Shown: positions 33,476-46,051, numbered from the stretch's first letter. The stretch is DNA of 64,000 bases from Malachius bipustulatus (GCA_910589415.1 OU342631.1:23250001-23314000); one strand, 5' to 3'. Made by a program: numbers and translations. Notes: generated from the sequence alone by a model not told the origin.

Positions 33476-34592
33476 GTGTGACCACTCACCCCCCTGGCTC
33501 GATGATCGTCTAGAAAAATCTTTTATTTTTCTTTTTTTTTTGAAAACCCCCAAATGAGTTGTGCCTTGTTTTGTAGGTAACCTCATAGGTTCCTGGATAA
33601 GGTATGCAGAAATAATGGTGGAAAGAAAACAAAAGGATAGTTTAATACATTTATTTCACCTCAGACAAATTCGTATTTAATTTAAGTTACTTTACTTTTG
33701 ATAAACTAAGGTAGCCGGAGTTTCGGCAACGCAGGAGGAATTTTCCCAAAATTTTAACCACACCTTCTTTTCAGACCAATTGCAACACGGCAATCTCTCT
33801 TTTCCTTTTCCTTTGCTATTTTGACCATTTTCACCTGGTTATGAAATGTGTACCTCATTTATTATATTATTTTCTTTTTCTTTTCTTTTTTTTTTTTTTG
33901 TTTGCTTCTTTCTTTTTTTTTTTGAATTTGAATTGGGTGGAGTTTATTGTGCTAGAATTCCATCAGTTAAATAATACCATAAACGGCATATCAACACTTT
34001 ACGAGAGTGCAAGGTCTTCAACTCACCGCCGGCCATGTTTGCGATTCATTCCCGCCTGCAGAGGAATGATCAACCTAGTCAGTGATCACTTTTCTCCTAA
34101 CGGCGGTATACCGTTTTGTTAGTAAGTGTTTGTTGATGCGAGTTAGTTTAAAAGAGTATACCTCGCGTTAATAGGACGTCTGAGATTATTTAAGGGGAAA
34201 GAAGTCGTGCACATAAACTTTTTTTAAGTTGAGAAAACAACTTCATGAATCTTGAATGGCTTTTTGCAAATAAACATCAGTACCAATTTCAGTCCAAGGA
34301 AAAACCAAATTTTGTTTGTGATTTCAAAGATTTACCTTTTCATTTTCATTTTGACCAAACTAAAGTGGAAATTTTACTTACAGTGAAAATTTGACGTATT
34401 TTAACAAATATTTTCTAAAGTGGATTAAAAGTGGAGAAAATTCGTACAGTTAGGCAACATTGTACAGGGTAGTCGAGTAACCTGCCTTGCTTTCACCCCG
34501 GCTCCTTCTTTGATGCTAGTGAACAAAAGAAAAACTGTGTTAAGTAAATAAACAAGAAGAGGTGTCATAAAATTTGGATACAATACCGACTT

Positions 34593-34838
34593 TTATTGAC
34601 CTGTATTCAATTGTTGGATGATGGCGTGCGGATTTGGGTTACCACCTGATTGAAGACTGTAGAATTGCATATTGGCCCCTTCTCGAACAGATGGAGTGAC
34701 AGGAGATCGTTGGGCTAGTTCTGGACCATTTGCAGCATCGGTGACGGCGACATCGGGGGCGGCGGTGTTGGAGGCGGCGTCGACGAGGGCGGCGTCGACG
34801 AGGGCGGCGGCATCGGTGGTTGACTGTAGATCTGACAT
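34593..34838 (-). CDS. Small LTR-encoded ORF, Ala/Asp-rich (5' LTR copy)
   Basis: Identical 81-codon frame to that at 30760-31005. From this LTR it would be an upstream ORF in the leader, ~1.2 kb ahead of gag, unless removed by splicing or early polyadenylation at the overlapping AATAAA. Confidence 0.4.
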   Translation of the reverse strand: MSDLQSTTDAAALVDAALVDAASNTAAPDVAVTDAANGPELAQRSPVTPSVREGANMQFYSLQSGGNPNPHAIIQQLNTGQ

Positions 34839-35206
34839 TGCGGGACAGTGGCGAGACTTGGCAGTGACTTGACTGATTGACGGTGTTGTTACTTATCAAC
34901 AGAAAACTTCTCGAGGGAAACTGTTATAGGAAATCCCAAATCAGTCAAACCTGACAGCTATAATCGGCTCTCTTGGGTAGTTAAGCGTTCCAGAATGACT
35001 GGCTCTCTTAAATAGACAAGCTTTCCAAATTACAGGGCAGGTCTTGGCATGAAGATAGAAATAGGTATATTCGGCGTATGGTATAGGTAATGAGAGGATG
35101 AGTTACTTCTTCTAGGCGGAGAATTGCTTCTTTCTAGGCTTAGTAACTCGGGTGTTTCAGGATCTGGATCAGATTTCTGAATGAATTTCTCTTGAAAAAT
35201 CGAGCC

Positions 35207-35214
35207 TATTTATA
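35207..35214 (-). promoter_or_regulatory. TATA box of the 5' LTR
   Basis: ctataaatag on the minus strand; likely start of leftward transcription near 35180. No other promoter element was identified. Confidence 0.55.
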
Positions 35215-35879
35215 GTTGAGACATCCCTTGTCTTCATCCGATGTATTGTATTCGACTTCCGTTACTTCTTTACCGTTATGAGCTTGCTTTGTGTTTTATC
35301 CGAGAAACCAAATTATTTCAGCTTTCCCTGCTTTTCTGGGATCGGGAAAGCAGCTGAAAGTATGTGTATGAGAATTTTCTATAGGTAGGTGTTTTTTCTT
35401 CGAGTCGAAATTCGCATTTTAACGGGTTAATTAGCGGTTTTAGGTTTATTGATTGTTCAAACTTTATTCGTTTATTCTGGAGCTGTCTGTGATGGGATTT
35501 TCTTAATTGATATCTTCGAATTTGAGCATTTATCAGGGGTAGCTGTGTATGAAAATTCGCTGGCTTATCTAAACGTTTTCGGGTAGTTTTCATTGTTTCA
35601 AATGTTTAATTGGAGTTTTCAAGGGTTTTCCGTGTTGATAACTGGTTTCTGGTATTTTTCTCAAGTTGTCTAACTTATTCACTATCATCATGTAAAATTT
35701 CGAAGGTGTAGCTTGATTTCAATAATTTTCTTTACTTACATCTTGTATGAATGATGGTACAGCTTGATTCTGCTATGTTGCCACGTAGTCCACCTCGTCA
35801 TTTAATTTATATATTTAATTTTTATTTTAATTAATTTTGAAAAGAGTTTGCCATACCTAGGGGTGGTCTACTTCACTAC

Positions 35880-36430
35880 CATTGAAACTCTTTCTCATAC
35901 GCTCTTGTCCATTTAACACAATGCAAAAATGCTGCTATACCGTGTCTATCTACTTAGTAAATATTTATTTCTTGTATAGGTATAAGACATAAAACAGAAT
36001 GAAAATCTGCTTGATACAAATAAATAGCCTTTGGTCTGTGTAACTAACACCTCGGCAATCGAACCAGTATTGATATTACACAATATAAATATACCGGGGG
36101 GCACCTGGCAAGTCTGCGAGACGCTGACTTTAAATGCATCTGCTAGCTGCTGTCTTGTTTTATCGAAAACTGAAATCAGAATTACTTGCTCAACCTAAAT
36201 CATAAATTAAAATTAAATTTGTTTCATTTGTTACTCATTTGTCTTTATTTTAATTGCTTTAGGACTGATGTTATCCTTCAGAAAATAATTAGGTACTTGG
36301 GGTTCGTTTTATTTTATTATTACACAACATCATTCCAATTATATTTATTGAACTGTTCTAGAGAGGAAATCATTTCTTTTGTACTAATTAATCAATAATT
36401 TTTGAATTTAATAAAATAGGTAGTAGGTAA
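35880..36430. other. Interval without recognised features
   Basis: Ordinary AT-rich DNA right of the LTR element; the open frame at 36186-36398 (+) is Leu/Phe-rich low complexity. Confidence 0.4.
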
Positions 36431-36437
36431 TCACATA

Positions 36438-36860
36438 GGTACAGTGCTTGCCAAAAAATTCGCGCCATATGGGAAAATTTTTTGTTTTCCATCTTTTTTT
36501 AAATTATTTTGCCATAAGTTTGTGCTTTTTGAAAGATTGACCACACTAGATCCGTGGTGTGAATTTTGGTTTCATAGAAAATGGCGTTTTTCTAAACTTC
36601 ACAAGCACAAAGAACATGAATGATATTTCGAAAACTAAACTCGTTTTGCGGGAAATTTGGGCAAAATTCGTTAGATATTTACCAAATGAGATGTCAGTAA
36701 TGAAAGAATCTAATTTTTTATACAGATACATGGCCAAAAAAGTGATAATTTTAGAAATTTCCACTTTTTGCTCATTTTTCTCAGTTTAATTTTGAATTTT
36801 GAATATTTTGACAGCATTTTTAGTTAATATTGTTTATAACAATTAGAAAAATCAACATGA
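36438..36860 (+). repeat. Dispersed repeat with Tc1-like end, second copy at 51340-51635
   Basis: It starts tacagtgcttgccaaaaaat, similar to Tc1-family inverted repeat tips. The block cacactagatccgtggt, then gcaaaattcgttag, then ctcatttttctcagt recurs in the same order at 51340-51560. No matching right end or transposase is visible. Confidence 0.6.
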
Positions 36861-37950
36861 GTAATATAAATTAATACCAGGAGCGAAATTTTCAAATTTA
36901 ATAAAATTTCTGTCACATTTTTCAATTTTTTTGACACGAAGAAACCCTCTCAAGTCTTCTTATATTTTTCACTTGCCTTTCCATTCCTTGATTGTTTTGA
37001 TTGTGCTGTGATCTTGGATATTCTTACCTATTTTATTGTTCCCGCAATACTATTTGTTCCCCTCCATTTCACTGTGGAGTATTATAATTTCTGTATGCAT
37101 TATCGTTATATCTTGGTCGAAAGTTATTTCTATTTTGGTATATTCCGTGCTTTATATATTTATTTGCATTCAATCATTTGATGATCATATTATTATCTTC
37201 TTTCATTATAACCTTGATCCCCATTCCTATTAAATTAAACCTGATGTTGTTCTTCGATTATTTCTATTATCTGATTCGTTTTCGTTTTTCCCCATTTCTA
37301 GATGTTATTTCTATCCTCATTAAATAATTTTTAGTTTGCTCTAATGTTTTTATATTTTTAATAGAAATTAATTCTGCAATTTGCGGACTAAATTGTCTTG
37401 CAATGTTTAAACTTAAATTATTTCTTCTTGACGCATCTCCGGCTTTAAATGTTGTGCATATAACTATACAATTGCATGTGGCGTAATTTGTCATGTATAT
37501 GCTATTGGAGTTGTATTTACCAAAATATAAATTTTCACGACAAATTGTCGTGATTATAATTTATTTTCAAGTCATTATAATTTATTTTATCACATAGCAC
37601 CACGGAAAGATACAGATTTTTGTAAGAGACCAAAAATGGGCTAAAATGACGTATCTTTCAAACAAAAAAACATGAACAGTGTTCCTGCTACCCTATCAAC
37701 AATTACGATCGATTTTAATGGAGGGTAGGGGTAGTTTAACCCCTTCCCGGGTTTCCGTCAAATTATCATGTAGGTATATCACAAGTTAGTACTTTTAATA
37801 AGAAATTTACCTCCCAAATTTCATCGAATTTGAATCAGCCGACTTTGAGCTATTTAAAAAAAAACTGAAATTTTCAAAAGACTTTGAAGCCCTCTAACGG
37901 ACAAACGAAGCATTTTGGTATAGAGATAAGTTTGGTCCGAGCAACTTTTT
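36860..37950. other. AT-rich interval, nothing recognised
   Basis: Short direct repeat ttataatttattttatttt-like words near 37550-37600; otherwise no recognisable content. Confidence 0.4.
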
Positions 37951-37956
37951 TTTACC

Positions 37957-38770
37957 TCAGTAATCTGTGGTTGCTCCATGTCCATGGAATATTGGGACAC
38001 CCTGTATAATTTCTTCTTCTTTTGTAGGTATTATTACTCTTATTTCCTGTCTCCCGTTCCCTTTCATACTTCCTTTGTCCATTGTCCTCTTTATTTCTTG
38101 TTTAATTTTCTCCATTTCGATTGTGATATTTTCGTTTTCCTTTCCTCTATTTTCCTTTTCTTTGTTAATGGCTTCTGAAAATTTCTGTACTTGTTCATGT
38201 ATTATTTCCATCTCACTTTGTATGATATTTACCGTCACATTTGTTTTTCTATATTCTTTCCTACTATTTCCCCATCACTTTTCTTAACTTTTAATTATTC
38301 TACTTCTTCTATTTTATATTTACAGTGTTTTGTTTTGTTCTATGTTATCATTTATTTCTTCATTAATTTTTTCCATGCACTTTCTCAATAACACCTTGTA
38401 TTTCATTTTTTATTTATTTTTTTTGTTTCTTCTATCTTCCTATTATGTTTATTTCATCCTTCTTTAATTTCTTTCATCATCTTCTTAATACTTTCATCCA
38501 TCATCTTCTTACCACTTTCTTCCATCATCTTTAACATAGAAATAATGTTTGTAATTTTTTTTTATGCTTCTGGCTTATCTTTACCAGTATCTTCTATAAT
38601 GACTCGTGCTGTCTCCGACATATCTCTTTTATTTTGTGTTTCTATTGTCTCTTCATTTTTGTTTCTTATAATTCTGTCATCCTGTTTCTTGATATTTTCC
38701 CACTTCCGATTGTTTTTTTTCTTTTTATCTTGTCTCGATTTTTCCTATCTAATTTTCTGTAAAATCAAGT
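37957..38770 (-). pseudogene. Coiled-coil ORF relic of a mobile element
   Basis: The minus strand is strongly purine-rich and reads as charged helix in changing frames. Around 38560-38480 it gives ISMLKMMEESGKKMMDES, with a repeating K-M-M-x-E-S unit. At 38238-37957 a 93-codon frame runs NIIQSEMEIIHEQVQKF... and then many Lys/Glu. Such coiled coils occur in the first ORF or gag of several insect retroelements. The end near 38005 abuts a gggacaccctgta tip, so a palindromic element may have cut it. Family not identified. Confidence 0.45.
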
Positions 38771-38779
38771 AAATAATGA

Positions 38780-39300
38780 ATAGCTATTAAAATAACTACG
38801 AATAACTATAATAATATAATTAATATTAATAACAATACGTCAAAATACTTTTTTGTTTATTATTTTTTTTTTTACTTTTTTCTCTAATAATTTTGAATAA
38901 TAACATGTTATGCTATAAAATTGTATAGAAGTCAAGATTAGTACCTATAAATAAAATAAAAATCTTACAAAAAGATAGGGCAATAGTGTAATTTTAATTT
39001 TAAGTTGATAATAACATTTTTGAACTCTACAGGGTTTTTAAAATTTTAGGAAAAAAAAAACACTTTTCACACACAATTCATTGCTACACCAGGGGGATTA
39101 ATCAAAAATATGGTTCCATAAAAAACACTAATACACTAACTTTCTGGAGGAGACAACCTGTCATTATAAAAAAATCCAAATTGGTCCAAATCGGACAAGT
39201 AGTTTTTACAAAAAATTACCTTTTGGTTATTTCTTGGTGGTACGTTAATTTCTTATTGGAGAATTGTATTCCTGCTATTTCAAAATTAGATAAATAAATT
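38780..39300. other. AT-rich interval, nothing recognised
   Basis: Poly-T and poly-A runs and no motif. Confidence 0.4.
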
Positions 39301-39314
39301 TTTCTATACCTATA

Positions 39315-39969
39315 CAGGGTGTTTCAAAACATGTGTCAGAGAATAAAAGGTTCCTAGGCCCGTTGTGAAAAAAATCCATTAACATGGGTCCGAATACCCA
39401 CAGTTTTCGGGATACAGGGTGTAAATTTTTTTTTTCAGTTGTTTGACGATATCTTAGGAACTGTTTGAGATATAGAACTGAATTTTTGTACACATCGGGG
39501 TATTATTATTGGCTACTTTTTTAATGCTAGCTAAAAAATTTTCATATGACAGTGGCGGAGATTTTAGGGTTGCATGAAATTTTTTTTCCCTAATTTCTAC
39601 GACACTGAGGAAATTGACATTGTGAAAACACATTTTAAACTGTCAATGTTTTCCACATAAAAAAGTGCTCTTGGTTAAAAGCTTTAATGTGAACTGTTTT
39701 CGAGAAAAACTGCATTTTATGAGGAAAAACATAAAAGTGGCAATTTCTTTTATATGGACAAAAATATTACTTGTTTTTGATAATTTTTTTTTATGACTTG
39801 CTTCACTGCAATATAAAAATTTTTAATGAAATCTCATAGTTCCTGAGACACTGTCAAAAAACTGATTTTTTATTTTTGACACCCTGTATCTCGAAAACGG
39901 TACATTTGTGGACTCATGTTAATAGGAATCACGTTTTTAATTTGAGGACACCTTTTTTTTTAAACCCTG
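39315..39969. mobile_element. Element with cagggtgtttc ends, 655 bp, TA target
   Basis: Left end (ta)cagggtgtttcaaaac and right end aaaccctg(ta), with a second internal cagggtgta near 39414 and caccctgta near 39880. Shares its core (catatgacagtggcggagat) with 27631-28335. No coding motif. Confidence 0.7.
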
Positions 39970-39979
39970 TATGAACTTA

Positions 39980-41180
39980 CAAATAAAAAATAATTTCATT
40001 TTCAAAATTCTATGTTGCATACAAAAAATTTCTATATAAACCACACTGACTAAACATGCCCCTCGGCGATATTTCACACTAGATCTTTTTAATCATCAAC
40101 CCTTACACTTATTAAATATCTCCAAACTCGATAATGACCGCTGATCTCTCCTCCGGGATTACATCTCTCCTCTGCCCCCGCCCCTTGTATGATTTACGGG
40201 GTGGTCGAGTCAAGGAGCGTGGCAGCCGGGAGGGTGGTTCCCCTTCCGCGCCATTACACCCCCTCGCCCGCAATCAACGACATACGCTCCTCTCAATAAT
40301 TCATAACAGGCGTTGATTTACGACAACGACATGCGTGGCCGCAACAACAATCCCAAACACACTTTGGGGGTGGTCTTGTCCTGAATAACCTCTGGTATGT
40401 ATATTCGATTGTTTCCCTTTTTATTAATTAGCAATGAGTCCATTTTCTTAAGAATCTGAAGTGGTAGGTATATGTACCGTTTTCTATTCTATAGGATCCG
40501 ATAATGTGTGTTAATTTTTTAAAATTATCTACAACATTACTACGATATAATAATAACACCTATACAATATGAATAGATTGCTGATCTCCACCAACACCAT
40601 CAGCGCCCTATTAGTGGATTTTTTATGGAACTTTACTCCTCAATCTTTTTTTTTATCTCTGTTTTCCCTTTTTTTTGCCTATATCAGTCCCGCTTCCAGC
40701 TCTGACCTGCAATAATTACTTCACACGTTCTTGCCACATTTGAATAAAATCGATGCTGTGTGTGGTTTGGTTTCCAGCTCCGCTCATGCGCAGAGATTTT
40801 TTTAAACCACTTTTTTGACTTTAAAACTCAAATTTGATGTTGTAATTCTGTTAAAACTCAAATTCGAACTTTTGCGCAATAAATACTTGTCCTGATACAG
40901 GATGATTCTATAAAAAGGCATCCAGGATCCTTTAAAATAACAATTTTTTCCTTTGCCAAATAGCAATATCTTATTTTTAGCTCTTCTTGTTCCAATGTCA
41001 CCTGCCATCATCATGACAAGATAGAAGTATCGCTCTTTCCATTAGCAGAATTGAGACAGCAATAATTTCACATAAAAATATACAGGGTGTTTTCCATAAG
41101 TAGGTATATATAGAGGTAAAAAGGCTTATTCTCTAATCATTTTTTTTTAAATAATTTCGGAGAGACTGGCCGATACTACA
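39980..41180. other. Mixed interval with one GC-rich patch
   Basis: 40170-40350 is GC-rich without a recognisable product. A tatacagggtgttttccata tip at 41080-41100 marks one end of another decayed element. Confidence 0.4.
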
Positions 41181-41189
41181 ATGGAGATA

Positions 41190-41470
41190 GCTAGTAGATG
41201 GGGTAAGACATCACCCTATAAATAGGAGCCATCTTCCGGCTTCCTGCCGACCATCAGTTAGTTATCAGTGAACACGAGGAGTGGAAGAATCGCTTTGCGC
41301 TTGTGCACACATAACCGCTGATGATGTCTACCGCAGCTCTAGACGAAACGTTCGGAGCAAATCTCCATTGACCACGGCAAAACAGCCCGGAATCAATGAT
41401 GGATCAATAATGGTTTCAATTGAAGCCAGCCGTGACCGTGAAAGCCTATCAATAAATTTTTTTGTTTCCT
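41190..41470 (+). promoter_or_regulatory. Promoter-like start of an unidentified retroelement
   Basis: ccctataaataggagcc at 41214 is a good TATA box and is followed ~30 bp later by atcagttagttatcagt, an initiator-like sequence. Downstream, ctgatgatgtcta...tagacgaaacg has the look of element termini of the Penelope type, where such cores derive from hammerhead ribozymes. No matching ORF follows. Assignment is tentative. Confidence 0.35.
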
Positions 41471-41479
41471 TGGGGCTTC

Positions 41480-42950
41480 CAGGGAAATATTCAGATTAAC
41501 TTTTGGTACCTATACTCATCAGTTTTTTCTTATTTGTGATTATAAGCACGACATAGCACATATTCTCCAAGCATTTCTTTTTTCTGAGCAAATATGATCC
41601 AGTAAAAAAGATAATACCTAATTATTTTTAGCCACCTTTTACAAGACTTCCTTCAAAAATACTGCTTCAATGGTAAAATTTTGCGTTGTCGTCAGTGTAA
41701 GTACTGTTCAACTGCAGTAATCACTCGCTTAATCGTCGTGACACTCTCATACATCGGCAGAGCATCCAGCGATCGCATTGTTGCTTAGGATGAGGACACC
41801 TATCAATTCAAAATTAATCGATTCTTCTGTATAATAATCATTGCTCACCGACGCAGTCCTATTAATTGTGATGAACGGTCAGTCTTGAGTCACGATCCGA
41901 TTAACACTGATGGGATACTCAAGGCTCAGTTCTGGCACCATCCCTCTGTTTCTCATCCATTTTATAATAATGATCTATACGAGTATACTCTCTATCACTT
42001 ATGCCAATTCCTTTATTCATTACTGTGATACTCGCTCCTCTCTACTTCACTCCCATATCCAATTCTCCAACCAGATTATAAAACATAAAATTCCATGAAT
42101 ACTTAGTTTATCTAATTAATGACCTGATGGCCCTGGAGAATCATCATTCGATTTTGTTGGAGGCAATTTCGATCCTGAACTCTGATGGCATAAAGTTTCT
42201 GTTGCTTTCTTTACCGATTCTGAAAATTCGTTCCCTCCACCTCTAACTTTTCCGCTGTCTTCGTCTCTTAGAAAAGATCTTAGTTAGAATATTTCTCCCA
42301 TGTTTTTGGGCACCAAAATGGGGACATTCATCTTATTCTGTTTATTTTTTAGGCGAGCTCCATAGTCGAGATTCCTGAAAGATTTTTTCACAAGCAAAAA
42401 CTGTAGACTGATAAGAATCAATTAATCCGATTATTCTATCATGCACCCCCTTCCTGAGCTTCATCTTAAGTTCCTTATTGCTGCCTAATCAATAAATCCT
42501 GACTCGTCTGATAAGAACAAAACATTTTATTCCATACAAAAAACCCATCACTATCGTTCTTCGGTTGTAAAGAAAGCACTAACTCGGTAATGGTAGTTTG
42601 CATTGATAACTTAGCAGGGAACAAGCATACATTCCTCTGTCTTCCATCCAGGATTGGTTCACGCTCTGCATGCTTTACGCCGTTACCTCTACGCGCTTGT
42701 CAGTGCAATGTGTCACACTGCGATGAGTTACATGCTTTCTTTTACATGACCTAGCAGAGCAGGAAATCCCGACTGAAATCTGTTATGACTGTTCCCTCCA
42801 TGATAACATTATGATAACCGATGGAATAGTTAATAGAACTTGCCATGCAAGCAAACGGTATATAAATGTTAATAAGTCACGTTAAACGGTTAAAATAGGA
42901 ACCGTTTCATTACATTATTGGAGACACTTTTTACCAGCGACCTATAGAGA
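41480..42950. other. Interval without recognised features
   Basis: No coding motif or repeat was recognised. The 41910-42098 (+) open frame has no domain. Confidence 0.4.
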
Positions 42951-42953
42951 GCG

Positions 42954-43300
42954 TTACTGAAAGAATAAATAATTCTGATACTGGATACTGTCCGCACACA
43001 AAAGCAGTAAAATCACTTTCAACTGTGCTGTGCTTTCCTTAAAATACGCGAGTGTATCCAAAGTCTCCCTGTAGGACTCCACATTTCTTCTTATTGTAAT
43101 ATGTGTGCAGACTGCAGATTCTATAGCCAGATCCTTCAAGCATAGGTGTAGAGGTGTCAAGTTCAATACATCTTCCTCTTGGGGGGGGGGGTTCTTTGGA
43201 CCTGTTACGGCCATGCAGAAGGCATTCCATTATTTGGAAAAGCTTTACCGCGCATTTGATGTTACTTTTCTCGTTTTGGGTGACATGTCTTCCCATTATT
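42954..43300 (-). pseudogene. LINE relic, segment between RT and RNase H
   Basis: Two minus frames joined across a G10 run (43181-43190) read KLFQIMECLL, then MAVTGPK, then EDVLNLTPLHLCLKDLAIES. In I/Jockey/LOA-type LINEs the RT thumb is followed by a conserved ...ITGAMRTTPT..ALE.LL.L.PLH... block, and this matches it in order. The G run probably shifted the frame. I see no RNase H motif downstream. It is an isolated fragment in unrelated DNA. Confidence 0.55.
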
Positions 43301-43589
43301 CTGCGATATTTCTAAAGAGTTTTTACTGTTTTACTTTCAATGTGTTTATTTCAACATACTTACAATTAGGCACTATGATAGCACCCATAGAAAAGAAATC
43401 CTATAGCAAGAATCCAGCAAGCTAGAGCAGTATTCAGTGAAATGACTGAAATGAAGAAACTGTTAAAGGCTAAGGATTTATTGCTGTACCTAAGAACAAA
43501 GAATGGTGTTGTGTTGTCAGTTAAAACTGACAACTGTATGGGTTGGGGGGCTGGACTCTTAATGGAAACCTCGAGGAAATTGGAAGCCT

Positions 43590-43935
43590 TTGCGATGTTT
43601 ACTGACGAAGGCGTTTACTGACGATTTCCTGAATGTAGTTACAAATGAGCAAGTTTTGAACAGAATTAACAAAGAACTGGAAATTTTGTTTATCGTCAAA
43701 GGAAGAAAGATTGAATTCCTGGGGCACATCTCCCGGAGAAGCTCCAAATTTGAATTCTACAGGGGAAAATCAAAGGCCGTAGAAAGGTGGGCTGGCGTGG
43801 AATTTCATCAGCTAATCTGCGAGAATGCTTTGGTCTGTCATCCCTATCAAATACTAGAATAGCCATGATGATCAGCAGCCTCTAAAGGAGACGCTGCGAG
43901 ACTTAGAAGACGAAGATTCCAGCATAACTTCTGGT
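43590..43935 (+). pseudogene. RTE-type LINE 3' end relic
   Basis: The frame gives NEQVLNRINKELEILFIVKG, then RKIEFLGHISRRSSKFEF, followed in other frames by GKSKAVERW and LEDEDS. This matches the C-terminal end of RTE-type LINE polyproteins, which have a GHI(L/M)R...GKIEGKR..GR..W.RN block after the RT. The rest of the RT is missing upstream, so this is a 5'-truncated fragment, as LINEs often leave. Only the C-terminal ~90 residues are visible. Confidence 0.6.
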
Positions 43936-43939
43936 TAAG

Positions 43940-45120
43940 GACCACTTCAAGATATCTTACCTTCTCGCTCCCGACTTACCACATCTTTTTTCACAAGGAT
44001 CTCACTTCTACTTGAACTGCTGATGCATTCCATGGCATGCAGAGCAGATTGGGTCGACTCTCCTGGAACATATAAACATGTTAGTTTTGGTTGAGAGAAT
44101 TCATTCTTACAGGCTCCTTTCCATCGCATGATAAGTATCCCAAGAATAATCAAAAGAGGAATGTGAAACATATCGGTCAGAAAAATTAGGCTGCAGAGTC
44201 TGTTTTACCTTACTTCGTTCGAAATATTACTTTAATCTCTCAGTAGTTCTGATTCTGGAATGTGAGCGTGTGAGACATGTTTAATGTAAATAGGCGGTCT
44301 AGGTGGCCTGGAAAAAATCTATCCCATTTTGGGGAAGTACAGGAAACATAATATAACCCAAGAAGAGCTTTATAACGGTAGGAAGATCTGATACCCGCAA
44401 CAACTCCAGTTTTTTGGACTACCTCCTTGACAGTGTCCCAGTTCTCCTGCTTTGGGGGGTCTCTTTTCAATTCTTTCGAAGAGTTGTCCATGCATAAGAA
44501 GTGGCAGTTTGTTGTTTGACACGGTCAGCATTAATAAATTTTGTACAAAGAACGCGGTTACCTTTAAAAAATTATTCTCAATTGGAAAAAGTCAAAAACT
44601 AGACACTGTTGCCAGTTAGTATTCAATATCGGCAAATTTTAAGGAAAAGCAACGCTCATGTATCAATTTGGCTCAAACCAATTGATTAAACTGAAAATGA
44701 AACTTCTTATTTAAAGAAATCTCCTAAATAAATTATGGTTTTTGATTTCTCTTCATCTATAGTTGGTTAGAATGGTTAGAAACGCAGTTTAGATCATCAA
44801 ACCAAATGGTATTTACGTCTATATCGGTTGTAGGTAAGTACATCGATCGATTTTGTCGTCCCAGTCCCGGTAATGAGATGGGAGGAGCGCTGCACGCCAC
44901 TGGCTGTCTCCTGCAGACGGGTGGCACGCGTCCTGGTCCTGCATCTGAAGTGTCCGCATACACGAGCTTAATGAGGGATTTCATAAGCATTACTCCTGCC
45001 TTACTGACTCTGACAAAACCATTCACCCACTCTCTAATAATATACCCAACAAGTTATCTGGATATTGGCAAAGCAAATACTCCCAAACTAGAGGGTGAAA
45101 TCTGAAATCTACAGCTTTGT
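43940..45120 (-). other. Exon-like stretches of unknown origin
   Basis: Minus-strand open frames at 44171-43947, 44491-44240 and 45026-44757 have mixed composition. One, about 44065-43982, has a pyrimidine-poor but usable acceptor (atgttccag) and a perfect gtaagt donor. No domain is recognised and the frames do not obviously join. They could be exons of a host gene or chance. Confidence 0.2.
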
Positions 45121-45129
45121 TTTCTTATG

Positions 45130-46050
45130 ATGAATTATGAGCGGTGTTTATTTATAGGGTGAAAACAGTTGAACAGTTTCGTGTTATGGGGGTTATAAAA
45201 ATATGTGCTTGACTCACCCGCGAAATCAGGCATTGTGAACTACTGAGAATAATTTTAGGGTAAAAAAATGCTGGGAAAATATCAAAAATTATGTTGGAGA
45301 TGGGAGAATCTAACATCTAAGAAATTTTCTATTTAGTCAAGGGAATTTTGATTTCACGAACCACTTTGTGCTTTAAATGCTATGTCAGAATAATGGCCAT
45401 CATCATGAATATAATACTATGCATTTTCTACTCTTATACAAAAAAGTAAAATTTATTTTAATCAATTTCTTTTTGGTTATTTTTATTACATCTTGGAACT
45501 ACTGCTAGTACCGACTGCGCACGCGTGGATTCTGCGAAATCTCAGTTATCGTTCCTATTCACAGCTTTGCTCTGTTTATCAAATTCACAGCTTTTGATTG
45601 TTCTAATATAGCGGAAATTATAAATTGCTGGATCCTTTTTGGAATACATTTTTTTGTCAATGGTTCATTTAAATAAAATATAAAAATCTAATTTTTTTTA
45701 TTTAATATAAACCTCATTCGTGCAAAAACTCTATTAAAGTCATTTTTTCATCAGGCGTGTGCCCTTGCATGAATTTTGAAGTTAACTCTATAAAAGTCTG
45801 CGATCCATCAGCAGCAAATATAAATTAAGTCAAGATGGAAACCCTGCGGTCTCAAATGGACTGTTTGATGAAAGATGCTCAAGGAAATGTAAACTACGAG
45901 TCATGTATAGGTTCAAGTTAAATCTAACCCTAAAAAACAAGAAAATGTTGCTACTGATGGAGTTGGAGTGTAGTTTGAAGGTACCTATAGAGAAGATGCT
46001 GATGAATCCATAAATTCACCAAAAATCTACGTTGGAAGCTTTTCCGTCAT
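45130..46050. other. AT-rich interval, nothing recognised
   Basis: No motif, RNA gene or ordered repeat was identified. Confidence 0.4.
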
Positions 46051-46051
46051 A

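Larger units (their letters stand above)
33477..35875 (-). repeat. 5' LTR (2399 bp)
   Basis: Same sequence as 29644-32042 as far as I compared. In this copy the TATA box is at 35207-35214, the small ORF at 34838-34593 and AATAAA at 34597-34592. Being upstream of gag it is the copy that would drive transcription leftward. Confidence 0.93.
29640..35879 (-). mobile_element. Gypsy-type LTR element, gag only, very young
   Basis: Two direct repeats of 2399 bp (29644-32042 and 33477-35875) start TGTGACCAC and end CTACTTCA. They enclose only 1434 bp. The flanks carry a CTAC duplication (29640-29643, 35876-35879), the 4-bp size usual for gypsy. The offset between repeats stays 3833 bp from end to end, all translated frames in the two copies are identical, and no base difference was found where I compared them. 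The element therefore inserted very recently. It encodes gag but no protease, RT or integrase, so it would depend on another element's enzymes. Confidence 0.95.

Noticed and set aside
38178..38772. Phe/Leu/Ser-rich plus-strand frames resembling membrane proteins (also 63473-63658)
   Set aside because: They are the antisense reading of purine-rich coiled-coil coding DNA; pyrimidine-rich strands always read as hydrophobic residues.
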